From Microstegium vimineum (taxonomy: Eukaryota; Streptophyta; Magnoliopsida; Poales; Poaceae), in NCBI GenBank assembly GCA_022036555.1, contig CM039130.1, positions 18,063,937-18,127,936 on the forward strand: 64,000 bases of DNA, given 5' to 3'. The notes under the pieces are model-generated. The model saw only the letters and a program-made list of their open reading frames with translations, ran no database searches and was not told the DNA's origin. This document shows positions 51,389-63,847 of the stretch, one piece after another; positions within the stretch are counted from its first letter, which is position 1; every line of letters starts with the position of its first letter. The translations under genes were made by a program, and so were the position numbers.

Positions 51389-54300
51389 TGTAACACCCTA
51401 GGTGTTAAGCTTGCATTGCATATCATTTCATAAGCATAAGCACAAGCATCATTACATTCATGCATTTCAATGATCATATGAAATGATAACCCTAAGTGAT
51501 CACCTTGTTTTTCATGTATGTATGTGTTAACTTACACCTAGCTTTGAATGAGTTAGACTTGTATAACCAAGTGCTTGATGTTTTGATCATTAAAAATCAT
51601 CTAGAAATGTTTAGGGATGGAAATGGAATCATGTTTATGTTCATGATCAAGTCAAAATTTGCTTCTAGGGTTTAAGCTTTAATGATTGACCCTAGGAACC
51701 CTTTTGCTTGATTTAACAAATTGACCCTGTTAATGACCTTGTATGAAAAAGTTGGCTGAAGCAAAGTTGTAGAGTTTTTAATTCTGCACAAACTTTTTTT
51801 AACCACCTTGAGGTGATTTTGATTCTAAAATACCCTAATTAGACAATTAACGCTGATTTGGGGGCTGTTTTAGTCCTCTAAAATCGCCTAAGTCCTAAGT
51901 GACTTGCAGTTTGAATGATGCCATGTTTGAATGCTTATAGTTTGAAATCCGAACCATTTCAGTTCAAACAAATTGCACCAAAGTTGGAGTTCAACTATAG
52001 CTCTATCTACTGACGCAATTGGTTGAAGCTAAGACGTGAGGTTTAGCGAGATAATCACGTTGCAAATCGCTACGTCAGTTGGTCTGATCAGGCGTTTGAA
52101 CGCCGAGGCAGAGCAAGCCGACCGGTCGGTGGCCGACCGCGTCAAGCATCGCCCGCCGCGTGGCAGTCGTATACTGGCTAGCGTAAGAGCCGCCGCACCG
52201 CCGTGGCGCCATGGTCGCCGTCGAGCATGCTCTGGTGAACCTAGGGTACAACCAGCTACATGGTTCGATGCGGGTTGCGAAGGAGAACACCGCCGTGGGG
52301 TTGGTTTGGCCAGAAACCTCGCCTTCGGCGAGAGATTGACGTTCGAGCACCTCTAGTGCGTCGGCTCTGTGAGAGGAGGAGCTGACCAGTGGGTCCCGCG
52401 TGTCATAGGCTCTAAAGTGTTTTCCCGTGTGTTTTTTTTTCTAACTTTGGAAATGCATAACTAATTCCAGAGAAATGCTAAAAATGTGAAACCTATTTTG
52501 TTAGCTTTGTTATGTTTTTCTCTAAGCATGAAAAATATAATATGACCTGTTGTTACTGTTCGTTGGTGCTGTTTTAATCAAATAGACAACAAGCTTTATA
52601 TGCTTAAATTAATTTGTTTAATTCATATCAGGAGCTTGGTATGTGCTAAAATCATGGTTCTTGTTGTGTTGAGTTTGTCTTAACATGCACTTCGCATGAA
52701 AAATGTTAAAGTGCCAGTAACCATTAATTTATTTGCATGTTGTACTTCTTTTGATCAGATGCTTATATATTCAAATGCAAACTTGCTATTTTGCTAAGCT
52801 AAGTTTTATGTGTTTGCTATGCTTGGAAATTTTGTACATGTGTTACTTTCTTCGTACAAGCTAATAAAAATATGAAATCTGTTGTTTCACACTTTTCAAA
52901 TTGTTTAAGTATTTAATGCTCAAGGTATGCTTGTTTCCTCATCACCAGCAAAAAAGTAATTTTAACCCTATTTTATGTGTGTTTTGTGTTGATGTGGTGA
53001 ATACCAAAGTGGTAGCTAATTATGCAATATTTCTTGTATAATTTTATCATAATTTTTGGAATGTTGTTAAAAGCTTTAGATCTATTCTAAGTGCTATCTG
53101 GAATCTGTCAAAACAGTTGGAACCTGTTTTCTTGCTAGAATTGTTTGAGCTACTCATGTTTAGTTTCAGCAGTAGCTATAATAGACTTTGATGTAGATAA
53201 CTTGTTGATTTATCTGATGTTAAATTTTCACAGCCTTCGCCTGTTTAATTTGACCTGGGTATATTTTACATGTTCAACCTCAAATCTGTGTTTTCCTGTT
53301 TTCTTCTAAACAACTTTGCTTGTTGTATCTGTTAGGCCTTTCTAATATTGGATTTAGCTGGGGAGTTTATGGAATGTTTTGTAAAAAAATTCATAAGCTT
53401 TCCAGAATGTCCAAGTTTGTAATTTTTGGTTGTGTGTAGCCTTAGCTATATAGTTTTCTTTCAGCTCCTGTTTTGAATGCTTAAATGCCTTGTGTTAGTA
53501 TAGCAAGTGACTTAAACCATAGTTATGTTTAAGTGCAGGTGTAAGAGAGCTTACCTCAGAGGAGAAGCTCTATTATAGGTTACTAAAGAAGGATAAGTAC
53601 TAATCTCTCTACAGCAGAAGAGATTTGCACGAGATTTGCACCTACTCGGTAAACGAGTATAAATTGTTGCATCATACATTCATCATGATCACTCATTCAT
53701 GTGCATTAGACATGTTTCATTTCCGATATATGACTTGTCATATATGTTGGATCTTCATACATGTATACATGCATCCAGGATCGCCGGAGGGAGTAACACT
53801 ATTGGAGTTCGGGGAGCCGGAAGGAGGAGTCCCACAGGAGATTCCAGGTCCAGAAGTTCCAGAAGAAGGAGAACAGGGCTCTGACCTTCATGAGTGCCCA
53901 AACCACCTTCCCTCCACCTTCGTGAAAGGCAAGCCCCAGAGCATTTATACACCTCCCTTACCCTATTTAAAAGTATTTTACTTACAATGCCACCACTTGT
54001 TTGTGCATTAAGTTGATAGGAGTTGGATAAAACCCTTGATGCATTATACCCCCCTTGTCCAACAAAAAGAACCTTGTAGGCCTAGGATCGAAACCTTTGC
54101 TTAGCCATGCTTAGACCGGTAGCGTGGGTGGTCTATCATCCCCCACAAAGATAGGATGCTGGTCACGGTTGGCTATATTTGCTATCGTGGAAAATAACCA
54201 TATGGAAGTAATAAATCGAGACCGGGCGGACAAGGTGTATGTGAGCCACTTGACTTGGAGGTCTTGTGAGCGGGTTCTCTGTGCCCGTCTCGTTAGGCAC

Positions 54301-55485
54301 TGGATCGTGGTTGGGCATCTGCCGAGATTGAACGCATGCCTCCTTCATAGCTGGCCGAATAACTCGTTTCGACCACGAAGCCTAACTCTGTATGTTCGGG
54401 CCGGAATCCCCTCCTAGTTGGGTCATGAAGACCGCGAGCGGCATACTAGTCGTGGGCAAGTATGACCTGAGATACCTGGCCGGGACCATGGGCAGGATCT
54501 ACTTGAGCAACCTAGCTATCCGTGAGTCGCTACTCATGCCGGTACCGGGGGACCCGCGGCTACCCGAGCTATAGTGAAGGTGACCCGAATAAGTGTGTCG
54601 GCAGGCATACTTGGGTGTGATTGAGGAATAAACCTCTAGCTGGAGTGGAATTCAATTCGAATCGCGGTCTCTCCCCGTCAGTGAGAAACTTGAAAGATCT
54701 TCCTCCCACTGTAGAAACCTGAACTCTAATAAGTAACCAAAAGATGGTTATATGGTTTTGATGCCAAGCACAATATGGTTATTATTGTTTGATAACTCAG
54801 TGTATGCTCTAGAACAGGTGCTAATGGGATCTATTAATGTTACTTAATCTGCTGCCAAATAATGTTTTATGATTACGAGAATACATGAGTAATTAGGATG
54901 CTCTTTTATGCAAAAGTATGCTATCTCATGAGATCCACCTGATAAAGCCTTGCATAATCCTTGAAGTGTCTATGGTTATATATATATATATATATCTGTC
55001 GGGTAAGTCTAGCTGAGTACAATTGAGTACTCAGGGTTTCTTTACCCTTATTGCAGATGGTATGGTCTATTCTGGCTATTGTCAGGCATGCCTCTATCCT
55101 GCATGTGATGATGAGTGAAGACCATGGGCAATGGTGGTCTCTCCTTGTTGCTTTTGATGGGACTGTACTAAGCATGGCATTGTATTTGCTCTAAAAAGTT
55201 TGAAATGGGTATTTATGAAATTTGAACTTCCAGTACTTTGATTTGAACTTGGTGTTGTAATAACACTTCTTTAAACTCTATTGTATTATTATTTCGTTTC
55301 GAACTTATCATTGTGGATGTGTGGTTACTGAATCGAGTACGATCTCGGGTTGTTACTTATATTGTGGTTTGAAATCCTTCGTGATTTCAAGGACTACCGG
55401 GCTTATATGGGCTCTAGTGTGACTGTGTTATCAGAAATGATGACCATTGCACTAGTGCTCTTATAAGTTGGGTGGTTCCGTGATA
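51389..55485 (+). repeat. solo LTR, Tekay-like, 4.1 kb
   Basis: Starts TGTAACACCCTAGGTG and ends CCGTGATA (last bases TA, not CA), with a 5-bp duplication GTCTT on both sides. It shares the start, a GC-rich block (52100-52350) and several conserved islands with the chromovirus LTR, but the rest is strongly diverged, so it is a related family. No internal sequence is present, as expected after LTR-LTR recombination. Short ORFs within it are unconvincing. Confidence 0.8.
54976..54995. repeat. TA dinucleotide microsatellite
   Basis: About ten TA repeats inside the solo LTR. Confidence 0.9.
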
Positions 55486-55490
55486 GTCTT

Positions 55491-55724
55491 AGCTTGTTGC
55501 GTGTGCTTGTTGTTAGCTCTTAGTCTTAATAGTTTGTGTAGGAGTTGTGTGAGATAGAGCTATTAGGTTAGCAATTGTTGGATAGATGGCTTCGCATACC
55601 CCCTTAGGCTAGCGCAAAATTTGCTTCGCTTCTTAGTTATCTAACCTTGTTATTGAGTTGGCTTGTAGTTTTTCGAATTAGGCTATTCACCCCCCCCCCT
55701 CTAGCCTTCACATAGGACCTTTCA
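55491..55724 (+). repeat. 5' LTR of copia 3, last part
   Basis: Continues after the solo LTR and ends CACCCCCCCCCCTCTAGCC, then GGACCTTTCA, the typical Sirevirus-type U5 end. Confidence 0.8.
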
Positions 55725-55726
55725 AG

Positions 55727-55738
55727 TGGTATCAGAGC
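55727..55738 (+). promoter_or_regulatory. primer binding site of copia 3
   Basis: TGGTATCAGAGC, two bases after the LTR, an exact Met-tRNA type site. Confidence 0.9.
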
Positions 55739-55781
55739 TTGGACACCATTGATTTGAGGCTTAACAACCTACGGTGTAAAG

Positions 55782-56942
55782 ATGACTCATATCAACAACA
55801 TGAAGAAACCACCCAAGTTCGATGGCACCAACTATGGCTATTGGAAAGTCAAGATGACCGCTCATATCAAGTCAATTAGCCGGAAGGTGTGGCTTGTGGT
55901 GGACAAGAAGTTTGAGGTGGTGAATGAAGATAATCCCACCGCGGCCGAAGAAGAGAAATTGCAACACAATGATATTGCTCTTAGTGCTATTCATGAGGCT
56001 CTTGATGAGAAACTGTTTGAGCAAATCAAGAATCTAAAGAGTGCTCATGAGGCTTGGAAGAAGCTTGAAGAATCATTTGAAGGAACTCAAGCCGTCAAGG
56101 GGGGCAAGGCATATATTCTCAAGGAGAAATTTGCAAGCTTCAAGATGAAGGATGATGAAAATGTGCCGGAGATGTTCCATAGGCTCCAAGTGCTAGTCAA
56201 TAATCTCACGACTTTTGGTGAGAAGGTTGAGGACAAGTACTTCTCTCACAAGTTCTTGAGGTGTCTTCCACCTAGGTTTGACACACTTGTGACTTTGATT
56301 GTGAGGAGTGGGCTAAACACCATGACTCCAAATCAAGTCTTGGGGGATGTGATGACCGAAGACACATACCGGGACAACAAGGAAGAAGATGTGAAGAAGG
56401 AAGACAAGAAAGATGTGAAGAAGAGCTTGGCATTCAAAGCCACTTCATCACACAAGGACAAGAGCAAGATTGAAGAATCTAGTGAAAGTGAAGATCAAAG
56501 TGCAACTGATCTTGATGAAGAAGAAATGGCTCTCTTTGTGAGAAACTTTGCCAAGTTCATGAAGAAGAAGGGCTATCATGCAAGAAGGAAGAGAACATCT
56601 TCCAAGAACTTTGATGAGCCAAGGAAGTGATTCAAGTGTGGAGGCTTTGATTATCTCATTGCCCATTGTCCTTACAATAGTGACAAGGATGATGATGATC
56701 ACAAGAAGAGAGGCAAGAAAGAGAAGAAGCCCACATTTGACAACAACAAGAAGAAGGGCTACTCTCACATAGTGACATGGGATAGTGATTCTTCTTCATG
56801 TGGTGAAGATGATCAAGAAAAGAAGACATCTACCAAGAAGAAGGCATTTGCTAGCATTGCTATGAAGGACAAGATCTCCCTATTTGACACTCCATCATCA
56901 TGCTTCATGTCTAAGTACGCTAAGGTACTTTCTCATGATGAG

Positions 56943-56973
<31 letters not shown>

Positions 56974-57807
56974 ATGAGGGTACCTCCAAGGAGGAACTCA
57001 TGGACATGCTTGAACAAGCTAAGGAATACATTGACAAGAAGAGGAAGGAATGCAAGGAATTGCGCAAGACCAATGAGGCTCTTGAGCAAAACCTTGATGA
57101 GGTCGTAGCATCTCATGAGAGGCTAATGGAAGCCCATGAGAAGCTAGTGAAGTCTCACACTGAGCTTGAAAGAGCTCATTCCTTCCTCCTTGACCAAAGT
57201 AAGAAGGAGATTGTTCAAACATGTGACATGGGAGTTACTTGTGATATTCTTGATGAATCCTTTTTATACTCCTATTGTTGTTGCTCCCACTAACCCTTCT
57301 TGTAGCACTACTACTTCCATTTCATCTACTAGTGATGGTTTCACTTGTGATGCCTCACTAATGGTTGAAAATGAAATCCTCAAGAAGGAGGTTACAAATC
57401 TCAATCACTCCTTAGCTAAGGATTATGGAGGTAAGGACCGCTTGCTTATGTGCTTGAGTAGCCAAAGAGCATCTCTCTACAAAGAGGGATTGGGCTATAT
57501 CCCCAAGAAAGGCAAGGCCGCTTTTGACCCTCACAAGACTTGCTTTGTGAAGGACACTAGTAGGGATTGCAAGAGTTGTAAGAAAGTTGGTCACCTTGAG
57601 CAAAGTTGCATGAACAAGAAGGCTAACCAAGATGTATCCTCAATGAGAGTTGATTCATTCTATGTCCTTTCCAAGGGTACTAATGGAGTTCATGCCAAGT
57701 TTGTTGGTGCACCATGGATGACTACTAAGAAGTCCATTTGGGTACTAAAATCCTTGGTAACTAACCTTGGAGGACCCAAGCAAGTTTGGGTACCTAAAAA
57801 GAATTGA
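55782..57807 (+). pseudogene. copia 3 gag, broken by a stop and a frameshift
   Basis: The ATG at 55782 opens KPPKFDGTNYGYWKVKMTAH and a complete UBN2 gag domain (about residues 10-200). TGA at 56628-56630 falls on what should be the first Cys of the zinc knuckle; the remaining residues read FKCGGFDYLIAHC, with Tyr at the His position. The frame goes on with a Lys-rich stretch, a SESESESES run (56940-56975), and a coiled coil (about 57000-57190). A frameshift near 57260-57290 moves to a frame with a second knuckle CKSCKKVGHLEQSC (57567) and ends at TGA 57805. Two knuckles around a coiled coil match the Sirevirus gag plan at 15822-18215. Confidence 0.85.
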
Positions 57808-57835
57808 TCTCTTGTAGGTCAATTACAAAGCCGGA

Positions 57836-59341
57836 GGGAGGCATTGGGTACTTGATAGTGGGTGCACTCAACACATGACCGGTGATGGAAGGATGTTCAA
57901 CTCAATCAACCAAGATAGTGATCATGGCTTTGATAGTATCACATTTGGTGATAATGGCAAGGGCAAGGTGAAAGGGCTAGGAAAGATTGCTATCTCCAAT
58001 GATCTAAGCAATAGCAATGTGCTTCTAGTTGAAAGGGTTGAGTTCAATCTATTATCGGTTGCCCTATTGTGTGATCTCGGTTTCAAATGCATCTTTGGTG
58101 TGGAGGATGTAGAAATCATTAGTGTGGATGGCTCTAACATGGTGTTCAAGGGATTTAGATATGAGAATCTCTATCTAGTGGATTTCAATGCTAGTGAGAC
58201 CCAACTCTCAACATGTCTCATCAGCAAATCTAGCATGGGTTGGCTATGGCATAGAATACTTGGACATGATGGAATGAAACAATTGAACAAGCTAGTCAAG
58301 CATGATCTAGTGAAGGGCTTGAAGGATGTCACATTTGAGAAGGACAAGTTATGTAGCTCATGTCAAGCCGATAAGAAAGTGGGAAACACTCATTCAAAGA
58401 AGAGCATTATGAGTACGAGCAAAGCTTTTGAGTTATTGCACATGGATCTCTTTGGACCAACAACATACACAAGTATTGGAGGAAACAAGTATGGATTTGT
58501 GATAGTAGATGACTTCACAAGATACACATGGGTATTCTTCTTGAGTGACAAGAGTGACACATTTGACATCTTCAAGACATTTGTCAAGAGGTGCCAAAAT
58601 AAGTTTGAAACAACTATCAAGAGAGTTAGAAGGGACAATGGGAGTGAGTTCAAGAATACTAGAGTTGATGATCTTTGTGATGACTTTGGAATCAACCATC
58701 AATTCTCTCCAAAGTACATTCCTCAATCCAATGGGATAGTTGAAAGGAAGAATAGAACCTTGATTGACATGGCAAGATCAATGTTGAGTGAGTACAATGT
58801 TAGTCATTCCTTTTGGGCCGAAGCTATCAATACGGCTTGCTACTCTAGCAACCGTCTCTATTGTCATGGGATGCTTGAGAAAACTCTATATGAGCTCTTG
58901 AATGGAAGAAAGCCAAATATTGCATACTTTAGAGTGTTTGGGTGCAAGTGCTATATCTTGAAGAAGGGTACAAGGCTAATCAAGTTTGAGAAGAAATGTG
59001 ATGAAGGCTTCTTACTTGGTTACTCTACATCAAGCAAGGCTTATAGAGTGTGGAACTCATCTAGTGGAATTCTTGAGGAGGTTCATGATGTGGAATTTGA
59101 TGAAACACAAGGCTCTCAAGATGAACAAGAAAACTTTGATGATGTGAGAGGTGACAAGTTGGTCAATGCAATGAAAGATATGGATATTGGTGACATTAGA
59201 CAAAGACAAGTGCAAGATGAAGATGAAGATCAAGTGAGAATTCCTATAAATGAAGAAGCTAGTGGCTCTCCAACTCAAGATCAAGCAAGTGCTATGAAGC
59301 TCAAGTACAAGATCAAGCTAGTCCATCATCATCTCAACTAA
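57836..59341 (+). CDS. copia 3 pol: protease, zinc finger and integrase
   Basis: The frame is open from 57836, without a proper ATG until 57875. The aspartic protease site is LDSGCTQHM, followed by the body of protease (IISVDGSNMVFKGFRYENLY), the HHCC region (LWHRILGHDGMKQLNKL, CSSCQADK), and the integrase core with D in HMDLFGPTTY, D in RRDNGSEF and E in VERKNRT. After the C-terminal region an acidic linker leads to a frameshift near 59290. This is the intact reference for what is missing in Sirevirus 2 pol. Confidence 0.9.
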   Translation, partial: GRHWVLDSGCTQHMTGDGRMFNSINQDSDHGFDSITFGDNGKGKVKGLGKIAISNDLSNSNVLLVERVEFNLLSVALLCDLGFKCIFGVEDVEIISVDGSNMVFKGFRYENLYLVDFNASETQLSTCLISKSSMGWLWHRILGHDGMKQLNKLVKHDLVKGLKDVTFEKDKLCSSCQADKKVGNTHSKKSIMSTSKAFELLHMDLFGPTTYTSIGGNKYGFVIVDDFTRYTWVFFLSDKSDTFDIFKTFVKRCQNKFETTIKRVRRDNGSEFKNTRVDDLCDDFGINHQFSPKYIPQSNGIVERKNRTLIDMARSMLSEYNVSHSFWAEAINTACYSSNRLYCHGMLEKTLYELLNGRKPNIAYFRVFGCKCYILKKGTRLIKFEKKCDEGFLLGYSTSSKAYRVWNSSSGILEEVHDVEFDETQGSQDEQENFDDVRGDKLVNAMKDMDIGDIRQRQVQDEDEDQVRIPINEEASGSPTQDQASAMKLKYKIKLVHHHLN

Positions 59342-59610
59342 TTGCTCAAGATTCTCACATGCAAGTGCTTCAACCTACCAATATTGCAAGAGATCATCCT
59401 TTAGATCAAGTAACTGGTGGCATTCAAAGTGGAGTTCAAACAAGATCAAGATTGGCTTCATTTTGTGAGCATTATTCATTTGTCTCATCATTTGAGCCAA
59501 CAAAGATTGATGAAGCATTGAAAGATGTGGATTGGACAAATGCTATGCATGAAGAGCTTCATAACTTCACAAGAAATCAAGTTTGGGAACTAGTGGATAG
59601 ACCAAAGAAT
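59342..59610 (+). pseudogene. copia 3 pol, fragment before RT
   Basis: After a one-base frame change the linker continues (QTRSRLASFCEHYSFVSSFE, DWTNAMHEELHNFTRNQVWE) up to VDRPKN, right before the first RT block. There another element begins. Confidence 0.8.
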
Positions 59611-60189
59611 ATATCGATGTTTTACCACCGATAGCCTGCCACGGGGTTACCCAAGACAGTAGTTCGTTCCTCGGTGAATAGTGAAATCTTGGTGGTTGGA
59701 CACGCAGGGACACACAATTTTATACTGGTTCAGGCCCTCGGCACAGTCGAGTAATAACCCTACGTCCAGTTGGGTCGCTTGTTATTGCTCTGATCTCATA
59801 ATACAAGGTGTTGTGTGTCGCTCTACGTATCGGGTGTTACGTAGTATGTTTAGATGTTTTTTTGGGTGATACCCTCACCAGCCCTTTATAGTCTAGGAAC
59901 TGGTCGAGGGCTGCTCTAATCCTACTCGGTTACAAACTTAGAGTCATAAGTTGTGCTTCGGTCTTGTCGTCTTTACCGAGTAGAATTCAGTTTCGTTCGT
60001 CTATCTTCCTTCATGGGCCGAGAGAAGGAGGCCCAAAGCTCAGGTAAGACAGTCTATGGGTATCCTATAGGATATCCTATCGACAAGTCCCCGAGCATCT
60101 TATGATTTTTCTTCAATATGTCGGGTTGCTTTGAAAGCGAGTCGAGTTCTTTTTTGAAGTCAAATCGTGAGATGATCTTCTGTGTTCTT

Positions 60190-60417
60190 GTCTTGTAGTC
60201 CTTCTGCACATTTCATTTCTGGAAAAAATGTGCACTCATTGAGTGTAGCCCCAGAGCCTCTGGATACTTGGCACAAGTATTCGGAAGATCTGAGAAAATA
60301 GTCTTTGCCTTGTGGCCTTTCTGCACATTTTGTTTCTGGACAAAATGTGCACTCATTGAGTGTAGCCCCGAGCCTTTGGATACTTGGTACAAGTATTCGG
60401 AGGATCTGAGAAAAAAA
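60190..60417 (+). repeat. tandem duplication, about 118-bp unit, two copies
   Basis: Both units carry CTGCACATTT, then AAAATGTGCACTCATTGAG, TGTAGCCCC and ACAAGTATTCGG, with about 10 percent differences by eye. Each also holds a short inverted pair (TGCACATTT and AAAATGTGCA). Confidence 0.8.
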
Positions 60418-61427
60418 TCTTGTAAGGTAGGTATTTCCAGACCCCGAGCCTGGTGGAAGGGTCAAAAATATTCTGCTCTTGTCCTCTTTTTATTCACGGG
60501 TGGGTACTGTGTCTTCATGGGTATGTAGAATCTTGCTTTTACTGTTTGCTTTGGTCAGCTTTTGTCTTTTTCTTGCTCTTCTTTCTCGTGACTTTTGGCT
60601 TTTGGTGGTCCTTCCTTGCTATATATTCTGTTGTGCTCGCACTAATAGCTTGATCTTTAGGGTCCGATGATCATGCTGCTGAGTGAAACTGAGTAGCCCC
60701 CGGGCTTATGCCCGCTTTCTGGTAGTCGAGTGGGTAGAAGAATTCTTGTGAATGGAGTTAGAGGTAGACTAACTCTTCGGTTAGATTTTCCTGGGAAGTT
60801 TGGTGTAGTAGGTAGAAGAAGTCTTTTGATGTGGCTTCCATGCCTTCTCTGTCTAACTGCTGAACTCCGGACTATAACCGTTGTCGTTCCCGAATTGGTT
60901 GAAGTGGTGCGCTCCATCTTCCTGGTCGTGCATGCTTGCACCAAACTCCTACTGGGAAGCCTAGAGCTGGAGCTATCCAATCTCATTTGCTGGGAGTGGT
61001 TTTCTGCCTATCAACCAGAACTTTCCTCATGCTGTGTGGAAGTTTTGGGTTGTTTTAACCTGCAAGGTTTTCGCCAAGCACCGGGTCTTCTTTGGTGGTA
61101 GATCTAGTCTGTCCTTGGTTTTAGCCTTTATATTTTGTCACTTGTGGTCTTTTGTTGTAGATGAGGCTTATTCTGGTCTTGTCTGGTTATTGTAAGATTA
61201 TCTGCCGAGTTGTTTTTCCGGGTCTGCAGAGCTGTTGCTGGTTGTATGATTGTCCTTGGAATATTCTTTCGGATATTCTGTATAGTACCCTGATGTACTG
61301 TCTTTATTGTGGTTGTTTTCATCTCATCAATGTAGTAGAATCTTTTGTTTTTACTGCTTCCTTTATGTACTATTGCTATTGTAATCTTTTCTTCATGGAC
61401 TTGGTGTATGTGCACCCATTATTCTTC

Positions 61428-61435
61428 TATAAATA
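61428..61435 (+). promoter_or_regulatory. TATA box upstream of PF04195-type gene
   Basis: TATAAATA within CTATAAATAGC. It is about 970 bp before the ATG at 62403, which would leave a long leader. Confidence 0.4.
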
Positions 61436-62402
61436 GCTATAGTATGGTTCCGTTGCCATATACCTTCTGTTTTCTTTTGTAAAGGTCCTTGCTGTATCAT
61501 GGATATTGTAGTTGGTGAGCTTGATGAGCCCTTGGGCTTCTTTATTTCCTTCCTGGGTTGTAATCTGGTGAATGGTGTAGGTCTTGTGATAGAAACTAGC
61601 AGGTGGGTAGTTTGGAGGTAGGACCAAGCTGTAGGCGGCTTTGAGGCAAATGGTGTAGTTCTTGTGATGAGGTTGTCGCATGTTGTGCTGCCTCATCTTC
61701 CAGCGTCCTAGCTCTATGCCTCTGGCTGACCTCACGGTCTTGGCTGATGGAGCGTTCCTTGGTCGGCCCTGTGCTGTGTCATTTTGGTCATGCTGATGCT
61801 GATCCGCCTTCTCTCTATCGAGGACCTGGCGGAACTGTCAATCTTGAATGTCTTCTGGGTTCTGTTTCTACTACCCTTGAAAAACAGGTGTGCCTTGTCT
61901 TATTGGGCGTCGAGCACATCTGAGTTATTTGGCTCTGTTTGCCGATATTGGATCTTGGAGATCGTGGTTTTTAACCTCGAATTCGACTGAGCTCCTTGTT
62001 ACCGACTTGTACTAGTTCCTTTCGGCAATTGTTGTTTGTAACTTTATATCTAGTTTGTACTTCGAAGTTTGTATTGAAAAATGAAGAATCAATGAATTGT
62101 TGTCTCAATCTTCCGAGTTCTTGTGTCTGTCTTGTTTGTAATGCCCGGGTTCTTTTGTTCCGCGAGTTGTCTGTGTACTCCGTAAAAGAAATGTCATTTG
62201 ACTGCTTTAGGTTCTGTTATGTAATTGGTGGTATTTCAACCGCTGTTTTTTCCACTGTCGGTAACGTGCCTTGTTGTTTTTATCCCCTAATAAGTCTGTC
62301 TTTCTATTTTCTCTTCTCTTTTACCTTGCGGTAAAAAATATCACCCTTACTCTCAAAACCCTAGCCTCCGCCGCTGATCTCCTTTTCTTTGATCTGCTTC
62401 GA

Positions 62403-63847
62403 ATGGTGAATAAGGGCAAGAGTAAGGCTGAATTTGTGGACGAAGATACCGTGTTGGATCATATAGACAATCCTGAGTACGTTGAGTTTTCTCGTCAGAT
62501 GAAGCGGTCTCCCAAGCCTACGACTCAGGACGCGGATTTAGATTTGCTAGTTACCCATGGTCTGCTTCGGGCGCGGATTTTTTGTGAATGTTCTCTTCCT
62601 AGTGAGCATGTAATCCCTAGTCCCTCCCTTGATCATATTGTACTCTTTGTTCCTTTTGTTCGTGCTAGACTCTACTTTCCTCCTTCTAACTTCTTGATGG
62701 AGTTCATTCGCTTCTATGATATCCAGCTTCATCATCTACCCCCTAACGGGATTCTTTTTCTTTCTTCGTTTGCGCACTTATGTGAGGCATTCATTGGCAT
62801 CCCTCCTTGTCTTCTTCTCTTCTGACATTTCTTTTGCCTTCGATTTCATGAGAGTAAACCAAGTCGTTCCTTTGGCTGTTGCGCCCTTTAGTTCCGTCAG
62901 GGTATGAAGGCCAACTACTTCTCCTTTACCCCTTATGAGTCAGTTAAAGATTGGGCAGATAAATGGTTCTACATTTCTAAGCCTGATGCTTACTTCTCTT
63001 CTGATCTTGTTGCCCTTCCAACTTCTTTTCTCAGTTGGTATGATCCTTTGTCTCCTTCTAAGTCTTTGGCTATAAAGCCTCTGCTGACTCGGATAACTTA
63101 CTTGAAACAATCTAGGTTGACTGGCAATGGGTTGGTTGCCAGTTTCTATCATCGCCGAGTTCAACCTCTTATGCAGAGGGAACATCTTGGCTTTGAGTAT
63201 ACTTGTCCTTCTGACCCCTCTCGGATTATCCCTGATTCCGAGTTGTCTGATGATGAAATATTTGATCGTTTGGGGAGAGTTTTGAGTGGTGTATCTGCCA
63301 TTCCTCCCCAGCTTTCGGAATACAATGCTGCAAATCCTCCTCCTCAGGTTAGTGATCTTTTAGCTCATTCTGATTTCTTTTTCCTGAGTTTTTGTTTGTT
63401 GATAGCTTTCTTTGTGCTCCAGGATTATGGTCACTCTTTTAAGCTTGATTTGCCTTTTGGGCCACATGTCTTTGTACCTGCTGAGGCTGCTGCTGAAGTT
63501 ACTGTGGCTTCGAATTCTGCTTCCAGGTTGATCCATGGATTTTGTATTACTGATGGGTATGTGCCCTATACTCCTGATCCTCGGATTTCTCAGCTTGTAA
63601 TTTTTTCTAGGAAGAGGAATCTTGAGTCTTCAGCTCAACCTCCTCCGCTTACTCCTGTCACTCGTCACCGCACTTCTCGATCGCATACTCCCACAGGTAA
63701 CATTATTGTAGGTGAGCGTTGTGATTTTCCTCCGAGTTGTTTTATTTGCTATATCTCTTTATTCTTGTGCTTGTTTTTGTCAGGTGGCCAATCTATCCCC
63801 CTTGATGAGGAATCTTCTGGTGATGATCCTCCTTTTATTCGGTCTTC
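62403..63847 (+). pseudogene. putative gypsy-type transposon protein (PF04195-like), spliced, two stops
   Basis: The ATG at 62403 starts MVNKGKSKAEFVDEDTVLDH. The domain block FPPSNFLMEFIRFYDIQLHH, LPPNGILFLSSFAHLCEAFI and GIPP is characteristic of PF04195 (putative gypsy-type transposon). In-frame TGA at 62823-62825 (Trp expected) and TAG near 62889 (Gln expected) interrupt it. The same frame goes on with GMKANYFSFTPYESVKDWAD and KWFYISKPD. Introns are inferred at 63348-63422 (GTTAGT to CAG, 75 bp), at 63697 or 63712 to 63783 (ending TTTGTCAG), and from about 63848 (GTGAGT), each joining in frame. The biochemical role of this family is unknown. The gene probably continues beyond the window. 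Confidence 0.7.

Larger units (their letters stand above)
49776..59610 (+). mobile_element. Sirevirus-type copia element 3, truncated in pol
   Basis: Its 5' LTR (from about 49776, interrupted by a solo gypsy LTR, ending 55724), Met-tRNA primer site, gag and pol to just before RT are present. At about 59610 another element interrupts the integrase-RT junction. The gag structure with two knuckles and the CCGGACC array in the LTR link it to Sireviruses, but the sequence is a different family from elements 1 and 2. The exact LTR start is uncertain by some 10 bp. Confidence 0.8.

Noticed and set aside
61128..61735. ORFs of about 100 codons near the TATA box of the last element
   Set aside because: AT-rich leader sequence, both strands, no motif; start codons mostly non-ATG.
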